Shown: piece after piece, positions 23,749-32,248 of the stretch | Numbering within the stretch: the stretch's first letter is position 1 | How the letters are laid out: every line of letters begins with the position of its first letter | Source: Marivita sp051859345 | GTDB lineage: Bacteria > Pseudomonadota > Alphaproteobacteria > Rhodobacterales > Rhodobacteraceae | DNA: 64,000 bases | Assembly (NCBI RefSeq): GCF_051859345.1 | Contig: NZ_JBHYFV010000014.1 | Location: forward strand, 39,820-103,819 | Reading direction: 5' to 3' | Position numbers and translations under genes: made by a program | Notes under the pieces: model-generated | Database searches by the model: none | Told to the model about the DNA's origin: nothing | Seen by the model: the letters and a program-made list of their open reading frames with translations, nothing else

Positions 23749-25665
23749 ATGCGCCTGTCTTCTGTTTTCATTCTCTTCTGTGCCTTTGCCGTCGCAGCGG
23801 CCCTCAGTCTGGGGGCCGCCTGGGTTGCCGCCGGTGCAGTCGAGGAAAGTTCTGAACGGGAGGTTCGCACGGAACTGGACCGCGATGCGCTGACATGGGC
23901 GGATGTGGACACCAACGGGCTACAGGTGTTCCTGATCGGAACCGCGCCGACCGAGGCCGCCCGCTTTCAGGCACTCAGCGCGGCGGGTCGGGTAGTCGAC
24001 ACCGCCCGCGTGATCGATCAGATCGATATTGTCGACACGGACGGCATCGCGCCCCCGCGCTTTTCAATCGAATTGCTGCGCAATGACAGTGGCGTGTCCA
24101 TGATCGGTTTGCTTCCAGCGGCGACGGATCGCGACCAATTGGTCAACGACATCTCGCGCGCTGTCCCCGATGCGCCGATATCGGACCTTCTGGAGGTCGC
24201 GGATTATCCCGTACCCGAAGGCTGGGATGACTCGCTGGAGTACGCCGTGTCTGTTCTGCGGGTGCTTGACCGCTCCAAGATTTCAATCGAACCTGGGCGT
24301 GTGATCATCAAGGGCGCGGTCGGGAACGAAGACATCCGCCGCCAGGTCGAAGCCGATCTGGCCCGCCGCGCCGACGGCAAGGTGCGACTCGCGCTTGACA
24401 TCACCGCTCCGCGCCCGGTCATCTCGCCTTTCACGCTGCGCTTTATCAAGGACGCAGATGGGCTTCGCTTCGATGCCTGTGCCGCACCCACGGAACAAGA
24501 CCGCGCCGAGATCCTGTCTGCTGCGGCAGCAGCCGGGCTTGAAGGCAAGGTGGAGTGTCGTCTGGGTCTGGGGACCCCGACCAACGAATGGGGAGCCGCC
24601 GCCGCCATGGGGATCCGCGCCATCGACACGCTGGGTGGTGGTACAATCACCTTTGCCGATTCCGACGTCGCGCTGTTTGCGTTGGAAGGGACCGAGCCGG
24701 ACCTGTTTGATCGCGTGGTCGGAGAGTTGGAAAACGGCCTGCCGGAAGTCTTTGTCGTTAAAGCCACGCTGCCCAAACCGCCCTCGGCTGCGCCCGAAGG
24801 CATCCCCGAATTCATTGCCACCCGCAGCCCGGAAGGCGACGTGCAATTGCGCGGCCGCATCAACAGCGAAATCGCGCGCCAGACCGCCGACAGCTTTGCC
24901 CGCGCCGCGTTCGGATCGTCGACGGTGCGCACCACTGCACGGGTGGATGAAACGCTTCCGGCAAACTGGTCAAGCCGGGTTCTGGCGGGTCTCGAAGCGC
25001 TGTCGCGCCTGTCGAACGGTGCCGTCCGTGTGACGCCCGAGGCGTTGTCGATCAATGGCAACACCGGTGACCAGAACGCCAGCTCTGAAATTGCGGGCCT
25101 TCTGGCCGACAAGCTGGGCGAGACCGAAGGCTTCGAAATCGACGTCGTCTATCAGGAAAAGTTGGACCCGCTTCTGGGAATCCCGACTCCGGAACAATGC
25201 GAGTCGCAAATCGTCGAGATCATCGGGGACCGCAAGATCACCTTTGAACCGGGTTCGGCCACGCTTGACTCGGCAACCCGCGACATCATGGATGAAATAG
25301 CCGAACTGTTGCAGTTGTGTGGAGACATCCCGCTGGTGATCGCCGGTCACACCGACAGCCAGGGCCGCGAAGTGATGAACCAGCAGCTCAGTCAGGAACG
25401 CGCGCAGGCGGTGGTCGATGCGCTGCGCCAGCGACGCGTTCTCACAGCAAGCTACGAAGTGCGCGGCTTTGGCGAAGAAGAGCCCATCGCGACCAACGAC
25501 ACCGAGGAAGGCCGTGAGGCCAACCGCCGGATCGAATTCAAACTGCGACGTCCTGAACCGGTGCCTGAGACAGAAACCACGCTGGAAAGCATTGAACAAT
25601 CCGCGCCAACAGACGAAACATTACAGACCGACGGCGCAGAGGATTCCAGCGATGAACAGAACTGA
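23749..25665 (+). CDS. OmpA-family envelope protein with repeated N-terminal domains
   Basis: The 638-residue protein has an N-terminal hydrophobic signal or anchor (residues 4-27), about 450 residues with repeated BON-like units (for example IDQIDIVDTDG and GRVIIKGAVGNEDIRRQVEAD), and a C-terminal OmpA peptidoglycan-binding domain (ITFEPGSATLDS, then IAGHTDSQGREVMNQQLSQ and NRRIEF). It should link the outer membrane or periplasm to the cell wall. The tail is acidic and low in complexity. The next gene overlaps its end by 14 bases and encodes a coiled-coil membrane protein, a probable partner. Confidence 0.85.
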   Translation: MRLSSVFILFCAFAVAAALSLGAAWVAAGAVEESSEREVRTELDRDALTWADVDTNGLQVFLIGTAPTEAARFQALSAAGRVVDTARVIDQIDIVDTDGIAPPRFSIELLRNDSGVSMIGLLPAATDRDQLVNDISRAVPDAPISDLLEVADYPVPEGWDDSLEYAVSVLRVLDRSKISIEPGRVIIKGAVGNEDIRRQVEADLARRADGKVRLALDITAPRPVISPFTLRFIKDADGLRFDACAAPTEQDRAEILSAAAAAGLEGKVECRLGLGTPTNEWGAAAAMGIRAIDTLGGGTITFADSDVALFALEGTEPDLFDRVVGELENGLPEVFVVKATLPKPPSAAPEGIPEFIATRSPEGDVQLRGRINSEIARQTADSFARAAFGSSTVRTTARVDETLPANWSSRVLAGLEALSRLSNGAVRVTPEALSINGNTGDQNASSEIAGLLADKLGETEGFEIDVVYQEKLDPLLGIPTPEQCESQIVEIIGDRKITFEPGSATLDSATRDIMDEIAELLQLCGDIPLVIAGHTDSQGREVMNQQLSQERAQAVVDALRQRRVLTASYEVRGFGEEEPIATNDTEEGREANRRIEFKLRRPEPVPETETTLESIEQSAPTDETLQTDGAEDSSDEQN

Positions 25666-25978
25666 GTTTGTCATCACAACTGCGATCATACTTTTTGTCG
25701 CGTTCTGCCTGGGGTGGTTCGCGAACTGGCTGGTGCATCGCTTTACCCGTGTCAGTCAGGCCGACATGGATCAGCTGGAGCGTATGAGCCAGGACCTTCA
25801 CGAGGCCGAGGAAACCCGCGATCAGGCGATCACCTATCTGCAGCAGCGCGAAGCCGAGTTGACAAACCAGTTGGCCCAGACCGAAGCCGAGCTGTCCGCG
25901 GCCATGGAAGGCCTGCGCGATGCACGTCATGAGGCGGAAGAAATGCGCGCCTATGTCGAACGCATAAGCGCGGGCTGA
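25652..25978 (+). CDS. Coiled-coil inner-membrane protein, 108 aa
   Basis: The product has one membrane helix (residues 7-27) followed by a long charged coiled coil (MDQLERMSQDLHEAEETRD onward) to the end. ATG 25652 is preceded by GAGG and lies inside the end of the OmpA-type gene, so expression is coupled. Such small anchored coiled coils often organise envelope complexes; here a partner role with the OmpA-family protein is inferred. Similar proteins occur beside that gene in related genomes, as I recall. Confidence 0.75.
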   Translation: MNRTEFVITTAIILFVAFCLGWFANWLVHRFTRVSQADMDQLERMSQDLHEAEETRDQAITYLQQREAELTNQLAQTEAELSAAMEGLRDARHEAEEMRAYVERISAG

Positions 25979-25985
25979 ACCGGAA

Positions 25986-26009
25986 AAGATTTTTCGTACG
26001 AAAAATCTT
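25986..26009. repeat. Perfect 24-bp palindrome with TTCGTACGAA core
   Basis: The left arm is AAGATTTTTCGT and the right arm is its exact reverse complement, centred between 25997 and 25998. The core TTCGTACGAA is shared with the next palindrome 31 bases away. In RNA it would make a 10-bp or longer hairpin. Confidence 0.85.
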
Positions 26010-26016
26010 CTCCCTG

Positions 26017-26038
26017 AGAATCTTCGTACGAAGATTCT
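26017..26038. repeat. Perfect 22-bp palindrome with TTCGTACGAA core
   Basis: The left arm is AGAATCTTCGT, centred between 26027 and 26028. It has the same core as the palindrome at 25986-26009 but different outer arms, so the arms have changed together while keeping the pairing. The two probably form tandem hairpins after the coiled-coil gene. Confidence 0.85.
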
Positions 26039-26097
26039 TGACCACCACCCTTAAGAAATCGTTGTGACAAAGGTTAATAGGGCCGGACCGGACCAAA

Positions 26098-26115
26098 TGT
26101 TTCGCGCGCGAAACA
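26098..26115. repeat. Perfect 18-bp palindrome with alternating CG core
   Basis: The sequence TGTTTCGCGCGCGAAACA is its own reverse complement. It sits about 180 bases before the mechanosensitive channel start. It could be a regulator-binding site or a third hairpin; sequence alone does not decide. Confidence 0.75.
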
Positions 26116-26292
26116 ATGGGGTGCAGGTGTTGACCTATCTGTCTTGCACCGGTCGGAATCGGGCGCAAACACAACGGGCAGATCGGATCAGGTTTGGTCG
26201 CTGGGTCGAACCTCCGGCGCGCGAGGCTTGTGCTGGTACGAGGGTCAAGGCATTTAGCTGAAACATCGCGGCGAAAATTCAAGGGAATCGTC

Positions 26293-27621
26293 ATGGAATG
26301 GGATTTGTCCACGCAGCCCCCCATTGTCCAAAAGGCATTGGGGTTTGTGCTGCAAGGCTATGAGATCGCGGTGACATGGCTGCTGATGCCCGCCGCCTGG
26401 TCGCAATTCGCGATCCTTGTCGTGGTCTATCTTGCGGCGGTGGTCCTGGCCCGGCGCGCACGCAAACCGTTGATCAATCTTCTGACGCCCTCCAAGGACA
26501 GCACCAGCATCCTGTCGAAGTTGAGGCATTACCTGCTGTTGTTCGTCCCGCTTTTGCTTCCGGTCTTTGCCTACGCACTGGCGGGGATCGGAGAACAGGT
26601 GATCCGCTCGGTTTTCGGATCCGGCGCGGTGATCGCCTTTGGCAAACGTCTGTTCCTCGTGCTTGCCGCGCGCATCATCGTGCGGGACATCGTGTCGGAT
26701 CCGTTCCTGAAGATCTTTGGGCGCTTCGTGTTGCTGCCCGTGATGGTGCTTTATGCCTTTGATCTGCTTGATCCGCTGACCGAACGGCTGAACGCCACGA
26801 TGATTTCGCTCGGCAACATTTCGTTTTCGGTCATGGCTTTGTTGCGCGGGGTGATGGCGGGGGTGATCCTGTTCTGGCTGGGGCGTTGGTCGAACGATCA
26901 GTCGGCGTCCTTCCTCAGCCGCCAGGAAGCGATGCGTCCTGCCACACGCCAGCTTGCGGCCAAGGCGGCGGAATTGTTCATCTTCGGCCTCGCCTTCATT
27001 CTCTTGATGAACATCATGGGTGTGCCGCTGACCTCTCTTGCCGTGCTCGGCGGTGCGATTGGTGTGGGTCTGGGCTTCGGCCTTCAGAAGATCGCATCAA
27101 ACTATATCTCAGGCGTGATCCTGCTGCTCGAAGGACAGGCGACTGTTGGTGATTTTGTCGAACTGGACAGCGGACAGGCCGGGACCATCGTCAAGACCAC
27201 CGCGCGGGCGATGATCCTCGAGACCTTTGATGGCCGCTGGATCGTGGTGCCGAACGAGGATTTCATCACCACGCGGATCATCAACTATTCCGATCAGGGC
27301 AGCGCCAACCGGATCGAGGTGGCGTTTTCGGTGAGTTATGACACCGACATCAACCTGGTCCCCGACATCGTGGCAAAAGCCGTCGCCACCCATCCCGGCG
27401 TGCTGAACGAGCCTGAACCCCCGGATGTCGAACTGCGCGGCTTTGGAGACAGCGGCATTGATTTTGGTGTCGAGTTCTGGGTCAACGGGATCGACGACGG
27501 CAAGAACAAATATGCCTCGGACGTGTTGTTCCTGATCTGGAACGCGCTGAAAGAGCACAATATCGAAATCCCCTATCCCCACCGCGTTGTCGAACTCCGC
27601 AACGCACCCGCGGCGGAATGA
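26293..27621 (+). CDS. Mechanosensitive ion channel, MscS family
   Basis: The 442-residue protein has an N-terminal set of about five or six membrane helices, then the MscS pore helix and beta domain: GGAIGVGLGFGLQKIASNYI, ILLLEGQATVGDFVEL, WIVVPNEDFITTRIINYS. The C-terminal half is the cytoplasmic vestibule. Such channels release solutes on hypo-osmotic shock. It is longer than E. coli MscS (286) because of extra N-terminal helices. ATG 26293 is preceded by AAGGGAA. The next gene overlaps its stop by 4 bases. Confidence 0.88.
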   Translation: MEWDLSTQPPIVQKALGFVLQGYEIAVTWLLMPAAWSQFAILVVVYLAAVVLARRARKPLINLLTPSKDSTSILSKLRHYLLLFVPLLLPVFAYALAGIGEQVIRSVFGSGAVIAFGKRLFLVLAARIIVRDIVSDPFLKIFGRFVLLPVMVLYAFDLLDPLTERLNATMISLGNISFSVMALLRGVMAGVILFWLGRWSNDQSASFLSRQEAMRPATRQLAAKAAELFIFGLAFILLMNIMGVPLTSLAVLGGAIGVGLGFGLQKIASNYISGVILLLEGQATVGDFVELDSGQAGTIVKTTARAMILETFDGRWIVVPNEDFITTRIINYSDQGSANRIEVAFSVSYDTDINLVPDIVAKAVATHPGVLNEPEPPDVELRGFGDSGIDFGVEFWVNGIDDGKNKYASDVLFLIWNALKEHNIEIPYPHRVVELRNAPAAE

Positions 27622-28799
27622 CGGATGCGCTGGTCATCGGGAGCGGGCCTGCGGGCCTGATGGCGGCAGAGGCGCTTTTGGCAGGCGGTCGCACGGTCAC
27701 GCTGGTCGAAGCGAAACCGTCCATAGGGCGCAAGTTCCTGATGGCGGGCAAGTCCGGCTTGAACCTGACAAGGATGCAGCCGTTCGGGCCGTTTCTGGCG
27801 TCCTACGGTATGGGTCTGCACCCGACGATGCGCGCTTGTCTCAAGGCATTTGGACCAGAAGAGGTGCAGGCCTGGACCGAAGGTTTGGGGCAAACCACCT
27901 TCACCGGATCGACCGGGCGTCTGTTTCCCCACGCGATGAAGGCGTCGCCGCTCTTGCGGGCGTGGCTGGAGCGATTGGACGGGCTTGGGTTGGGGCGGCA
28001 CACGCGCTGGCGCTGGGTCGATTGGGAAAACAATATCCATCATTTCGACACGCCCGACGGCCCCCGTGTGCTGACCCCGCGCGTGACGGTGTTTGCGCTG
28101 GGTGGGGCCAGCTGGGCGCGGCTTGGATCGGATGGGCAGTGGGCACCGCGTTTCGCAGAGAACGGGATCGCAGTGACGCCTTTTCAGCCATCGAATGTCG
28201 GATTGAATGTTACTTGGTCAAACCACATGGACCGGCATTTTGGTGCACCACTAAAGAATATTGCGTTACATGCCGGCGATCAGGTGTCGCGCGGTGAGGT
28301 TGTGATTTCGAAACGGGGTCTCGAAGGCGGTGGGGTCTATCCGCTGGCTCCGGCCTTGCGTCAAGGTGCTGCGCTGACTTTGGACCTGTTGCCTGATCTG
28401 TCCATTCAAGCCGTGGCAGAGCGGGTGTCGAAACCCAAAGGCAAATCAAGCCTGTCGAACCATCTGCGTCGGGTTCTCAAGCTGTCTTTGGCGGCACAAG
28501 CCATCCTGCGGGAGTTCGTGCATCCTTTGCCGGATAACCCCAAGGCATTGGCGCAGGTGATCAAGGCGGTTCCGGTTCGTCATTCCGGCTTGCGCCCGAT
28601 GGACGAGGCGATCTCGACCGCTGGAGGGGTCTCGTTTGATGCGTTGGACGATACTCTGATGCTGCGCGACTGTCCGGGAGTGTTCTGCGCCGGAGAGATG
28701 CTTGACTGGGACGCGCCGACCGGGGGGTATCTGCTGACCGCCTGTTTCGCGACAGGCCTTTGGGCCGGGCGGCACGCGGCGGAATATGACCGTCCGTGA
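27618..28799 (+). CDS. NAD(P)/FAD-dependent flavoprotein, HI0933/TIGR03862 type
   Basis: The 393-residue protein starts with a dinucleotide-binding motif (ALVIGSGPAGLMAAEALL) and contains GRKFLMAGKSGLNLT and a C-terminal FAD motif (MLDWDAPTGGYLLTACFATG), as in the HI0933-like flavoprotein family. The enzymatic reaction is not known for this family. ATGA overlap with the channel gene suggests co-transcription, although no functional link is obvious. Confidence 0.8.
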   Translation: MTDALVIGSGPAGLMAAEALLAGGRTVTLVEAKPSIGRKFLMAGKSGLNLTRMQPFGPFLASYGMGLHPTMRACLKAFGPEEVQAWTEGLGQTTFTGSTGRLFPHAMKASPLLRAWLERLDGLGLGRHTRWRWVDWENNIHHFDTPDGPRVLTPRVTVFALGGASWARLGSDGQWAPRFAENGIAVTPFQPSNVGLNVTWSNHMDRHFGAPLKNIALHAGDQVSRGEVVISKRGLEGGGVYPLAPALRQGAALTLDLLPDLSIQAVAERVSKPKGKSSLSNHLRRVLKLSLAAQAILREFVHPLPDNPKALAQVIKAVPVRHSGLRPMDEAISTAGGVSFDALDDTLMLRDCPGVFCAGEMLDWDAPTGGYLLTACFATGLWAGRHAAEYDRP

Positions 28800-28806
28800 C
28801 GTGACG

Positions 28807-28839
28807 TTGGGGCGTGACACGTCAACTTGGTGCGTGTCA
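28807..28839 (+). repeat. 20-bp-spaced direct repeat before the dienoyl-CoA reductase-like gene
   Basis: TTGGGGCGTGACA at 28807-28819 and TTGGTGCGTGTCA at 28827-28839 match at 11 of 13 positions with start points 20 bases apart, two helical turns. This is the spacing expected for a regulator binding one face of DNA. The repeat ends 26 bases before the start codon. Confidence 0.5.
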
Positions 28840-28865
28840 GGTGGCAGCAACAGAGGAGTTCTGCC

Positions 28866-30893
28866 ATGACCGAATACCCGCACATGCTGGCCCCGCTCGA
28901 CCTTGGGTTCACCACGCTCAAGAACCGTGTGCTGATGGGGTCGATGCACACGAACCTTGAAGAAACCGGCGACTGGAACCGGGTGGCCGAGTTCTATGCG
29001 ACCCGCGCGCGGGGCGGTGTGGGTCTCATGGTGACGGGCGGCATGGCACCGAACCGTGAGGGCGGCGTGTTTCCCGGCGCGTCGGGGCTGTTCACCGATC
29101 AGGACATCGCCAATCACCGGATGGTGACGGACCGGGTGCATGACGCCGACGGCAAGATCGCGATGCAGATCCTGCATGCGGGGCGCTATGCCTATGGCAA
29201 GGAATGTGTGGCACCGTCCCCCGTCAAATCCCCGATCTCTCCTTTCCCGCCGATCGAGTTGGATGAAGAGGGTATCGAGAAGCAGATCTCGGACATCGTG
29301 ACCGCTGCGAAACGCAGCAAAGAGGCGGGGTATGACGGGGTAGAGGTGATGGGGTCTGAGGGGTATTTCCTCAACCAGTTCCTTGTGACCCACACCAACA
29401 AACGTACGGATCGCTGGGGTGGATCGTACGAGAACCGGATGCGCCTGCCCATCGAGGTGGTCCGCCGGGTGCGCGAGGCCGTTGGACCGGAGTTCATCGT
29501 CATCTACCGGCTGTCGATGATCGACCTCGTGCCGAACGGATCGACCCATGACGAGGTTGTGCAACTGGCGCAGGAAATCGAAAAGGCCGGGGCCACGATC
29601 ATCAACACCGGCATCGGCTGGCACGAGGCGCGGATCCCGACGATTGCCACCAGCGTGCCACGCGCGGCCTTTGCATGGGTGACGAAAAAGCTGATGGGCA
29701 AGGTGGGGATTCCGGTGATCACGTCGAACCGGATCAACACGCCGGAAGTGGCGGAAGAGGTGCTGGCGACCGGCTGTGCCGACATGGTCAGCATGGCGCG
29801 GCCGTTTCTGGCTGACCCGGATTTCGTGGCCAAGGCGTCTGCGGGCAAGGCTGCGCAGATCGCGCCCTGTATCGCGTGCAATCAGGCCTGTCTGGATCAC
29901 ACGTTCCAGATGAAGATCTCGTCCTGCCTCGTGAATCCGAAAGCGTGTTTCGAGACCGAGTTGGTGGTTGAACAAACCGATACACCCAAGCGCGTTGCGG
30001 TTGTGGGGGCCGGGCCTGCCGGGCTGTCGGCGGCGATCACGGCGGCAGAGCGGGGGCATGAGGTGACCCTGTTTGACAAGGCGGACGAGATCGGCGGGCA
30101 GTTGAACATGGCCAAGCTGATCCCCGGCAAGGAAGAGTTCTGGGGCTTCGTGGAATGGTACCGCACGATGCTGGACGAAACTGGTGTCACGGTGGTTCTG
30201 GGCAAGGCGGTAGCGGCAGAGGACCTGACAGGCTTTGACGATGTGATCATCGCGACAGGCGTTCTGCCGCGTGATCCGCAGATCGAAGGTCAGGACGGGC
30301 CGAACGTGGTTGGCTATGTCGATGTGCTGCGCGGCAAGGCGCCCGTGGGCAAGCGCGTTGCGGTTGTGGGTGCCGGGGGCATCGGGTTCGATGTGGCGGA
30401 ATATCTTGTGCACGAAGGCGAGAGTCCGACCGAGAACTTGCCCGAGTGGATGAAGGAATGGGGTGTCACCGATCCGGCAGACCAGCGGTCTGGTCTGGCG
30501 GAAGAGGGCGCCCAGCCCAGCCCACCGGCCCGGCAGGTGACGCTGTTGCAGCGCAAAGCGGAAAAGCCGGGCAAGCGGCTGGGCAAGACGACGGGCTGGA
30601 TTCACCGCATGAGCCTGATGATGAAGGATGTGCAGATGAAGGCGGGCGTGAATTACGAACGCATCGACGCTGAAGGGCTGCACGTCTCTTACGGAGAGGC
30701 GCGTGAACGGCCCGAAGTGATTGCCTGCGATACCGTAGTGCTCTGTGCCGGGCAGGTGTCGGAGCGGTCGCTGGCCGATGTCTTGGAGGCCAATGGCGTG
30801 ACCTGTCATGTGATCGGTGGGGCCGATGTGGCGGCGGAACTGGACGCAAAGCGGGCGATTGATCAGGGCACGCGGTTGGCGGCGGCGCTGTAG
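28866..30893 (+). CDS. FadH-like NADH:flavin oxidoreductase (2,4-dienoyl-CoA reductase type)
   Basis: The 675-residue protein has the two-part plan of FadH. An N-terminal old-yellow-enzyme-type FMN barrel (residues 1-350) is followed by Cys residues for a 4Fe-4S cluster (CIACNQACLDH, then SSCLVNPKAC) and C-terminal FAD and NAD(P) domains (VVGAGPAGLSAAITAAERGH and VVGAGGIGFDVAEYLVHEGE). It may reduce 2,4-dienoyl-CoA in fatty-acid breakdown; related enzymes act on other enones or amines, so the substrate is not certain. ATG 28866 follows AGAGGAG. Confidence 0.85.
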   Translation: MTEYPHMLAPLDLGFTTLKNRVLMGSMHTNLEETGDWNRVAEFYATRARGGVGLMVTGGMAPNREGGVFPGASGLFTDQDIANHRMVTDRVHDADGKIAMQILHAGRYAYGKECVAPSPVKSPISPFPPIELDEEGIEKQISDIVTAAKRSKEAGYDGVEVMGSEGYFLNQFLVTHTNKRTDRWGGSYENRMRLPIEVVRRVREAVGPEFIVIYRLSMIDLVPNGSTHDEVVQLAQEIEKAGATIINTGIGWHEARIPTIATSVPRAAFAWVTKKLMGKVGIPVITSNRINTPEVAEEVLATGCADMVSMARPFLADPDFVAKASAGKAAQIAPCIACNQACLDHTFQMKISSCLVNPKACFETELVVEQTDTPKRVAVVGAGPAGLSAAITAAERGHEVTLFDKADEIGGQLNMAKLIPGKEEFWGFVEWYRTMLDETGVTVVLGKAVAAEDLTGFDDVIIATGVLPRDPQIEGQDGPNVVGYVDVLRGKAPVGKRVAVVGAGGIGFDVAEYLVHEGESPTENLPEWMKEWGVTDPADQRSGLAEEGAQPSPPARQVTLLQRKAEKPGKRLGKTTGWIHRMSLMMKDVQMKAGVNYERIDAEGLHVSYGEARERPEVIACDTVVLCAGQVSERSLADVLEANGVTCHVIGGADVAAELDAKRAIDQGTRLAAAL

Positions 30894-30908
30894 GGAACGG
30901 GTTGTTCG

Positions 30909-30975
30909 CCTGATGCGTTGAATGATCAGACGGCGGGGCATCATGCCCCGCTTGGACATTCAACACATCAGGAGG
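30909..30975 (+). promoter_or_regulatory. Long nested hairpin over the ribosome-binding site of the PfpI gene
   Basis: Bases 30909-30924 pair with 30957-30972 (15 of 16 positions, one A/C mismatch). Inside lies a second stem, GCGGGGCAT at 30933-30941 with ATGCCCCGC at 30943-30951. The outer right arm includes the first three bases of the AGGAGG ribosome-binding site (30970-30975). The structure could terminate or attenuate transcription after the FadH-like gene, or hide the start of the PfpI gene. No T-run follows, so a plain terminator is unlikely. Confidence 0.6.
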
Positions 30976-30980
30976 CCCAC

Positions 30981-31541
30981 ATGCCGGCAATCAGTGACGC
31001 GAAGATCCTACTTATTTCCACCCACGGCTTTGAACAATCCGAGCTTGAATTCCCGCGTGATCAGTTGCGCGCCAAGGGGGCAAAGCTGCATGTTGGGACG
31101 CTTGACGGAAAGGCCGTCAAGGGTTGGGAAGGCAGCGATTGGGGCCGCGAGGCCGAGGCCGACACCAAGATCGCGGATGTCTCAGCTGATGACTACGACG
31201 CGCTGGTGATCCCAGGTGGCCAGATCAACCCCGACCTGCTGCGCGTCGATGAAGACGTGCTGGAACTGGTGCGCACGTTCCACGATCAGGGCAAGACGAT
31301 TGCCGCCGTGTGTCACGCGCCCTGGGTTTTGATCGAGGCTGGTATCCTGAAGGGACGCGATGCCACGTCCTACCATTCGATCAAGACCGACGTGAAGAAT
31401 GCCGGGGCGAATTGGAAAGACGAAGAGGTTGTGGTTGATCAGGCGATTGTAACGAGCCGTCAGCCGGATGACCTCAAGGCGTTTGTGGCCAAGATCGTGG
31501 AAGAGATCGAAGAGGGAAAACATCAGCGTCGTGCGGCATAA
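30981..31541 (+). CDS. PfpI/DJ-1 family glutamine amidotransferase-like protein
   Basis: The 186-residue protein has the PfpI plan: ILLISTHGFEQSELEFPRDQL near the start, DALVIPGGQINPDLLR in the middle and the nucleophile elbow AAVCHAPWVLIEAG with Cys near residue 115 followed by His. Relatives are protein or nucleotide deglycases, or proteases, acting in carbonyl stress. Length is typical. AGGAGG lies 6 bases before ATG 30981, within a hairpin. A strong terminator follows. Confidence 0.88.
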   Translation: MPAISDAKILLISTHGFEQSELEFPRDQLRAKGAKLHVGTLDGKAVKGWEGSDWGREAEADTKIADVSADDYDALVIPGGQINPDLLRVDEDVLELVRTFHDQGKTIAAVCHAPWVLIEAGILKGRDATSYHSIKTDVKNAGANWKDEEVVVDQAIVTSRQPDDLKAFVAKIVEEIEEGKHQRRAA

Positions 31542-31561
31542 GGGCCGCCTCGTGATTTCGG

Positions 31562-31590
31562 AAAAGCCGGGCCTTTCGCCCGGCTTTTTT
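31562..31590. terminator. Rho-independent terminator between convergent genes
   Basis: GCCGGGC and GCCCGGC form a 7-bp stem with a 5-base loop, followed by six T residues. AAAA lies before the stem, so it can act in both directions, ending the PfpI gene and the DUF4399 gene on the other strand. Confidence 0.9.
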
Positions 31591-31591
31591 G

Positions 31592-32035
31592 TTATTCGGT
31601 GACTGTGACAGTGATCACGTCGCTGACCACGGGTGGATCATGCGGGACGTGGAATTGATCCCCGAGAACAAGCTGCATGGTATATTCTCCGAGTTCCAGA
31701 TCGTAGGTGGCCTGGGTCTGGCCGCCGCCATAGTGGATGTGGTTTTCGTCAGCCGGAATGCCATTGGCGATCAGGTCTGCGTCCTCTGCCCCGTCGCCAA
31801 ATGAGACGCGGTTCAGGAACATGTGGTGATGCCCGGTGCCTTCTTTCTCGACCCCGGCTGGTGTGACGCCCATCCCGCCTAGTCCGAAGACAACGGTGAC
31901 GGGGGATTGGACGGTATCGCCATCTTTCAGATTGACGATGTAGACGGTTGCGCCGGGTGTCGACGGGGTGTCTCCGGCAAAGGCAAATGACGTAAAGGCC
32001 AGCACGATTGCGGCCCCAAGTGGAATGTGTTTCAT
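31592..32035 (-). CDS. DUF4399 secreted protein
   Basis: The 147-residue protein has a signal peptide (MKHIPLGAAIVLAFTSFAFA, cleaved near residue 20). The DUF4399 core follows: VYIVNLKDGDTVQSPVTVVF, GTGHHHMFLNR and HIHYGGGQTQATYDLELGEY, then QLVLGDQFHVPHDPPV. It is His-rich and periplasmic; a metal-binding or structural role has been suggested, but function is unknown. ATG 32035 is used; the frame is open far upstream without meaning. It is divergent from a LysR gene. Confidence 0.85.
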   Translation of the reverse strand: MKHIPLGAAIVLAFTSFAFAGDTPSTPGATVYIVNLKDGDTVQSPVTVVFGLGGMGVTPAGVEKEGTGHHHMFLNRVSFGDGAEDADLIANGIPADENHIHYGGGQTQATYDLELGEYTMQLVLGDQFHVPHDPPVVSDVITVTVTE

Positions 32036-32248
32036 GTCTATCCTCCCAGAATGAGGCGCTTTGAGAACCCCCTTGGAAAGATAGTCCGGGTTGCAGGTCC
32101 GCCCAGTCATGGCGGCCTTTCCGGTGTGATCAAGTCTGTTTCCATGCCGAAGACATTGTCCAAGAAAACCCAGATATTGTCGGCAGTGTGCCAAAGTCGC
32201 GCCTGATTTGGTCTTCATACCCATCGTAACGAAACACGAGGAATACGT

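Larger units (their letters stand above)
25979..26292. other. Intergenic region with three palindromes
   Basis: No gene is seen in these 314 bases. They hold three perfect inverted repeats (listed separately) and the ribosome-binding site (AAGGGAA) for the mechanosensitive channel gene at the right end. The first two palindromes directly follow the coiled-coil gene and could act as its terminator or as mRNA end-protecting hairpins. Confidence 0.6.

Noticed and set aside
28446..30959. 837-residue minus-strand open frame over the FadH-like gene
   Set aside because: It is antisense to a clear flavoenzyme with intact motifs and has a His/Arg/Pro-rich composition typical of GC-driven shadows. The same applies to the long minus frames at 39189-41888 (over aceE) and 54127-56802 (over clpB), and the plus frame at 19864-21567 (over gshA).
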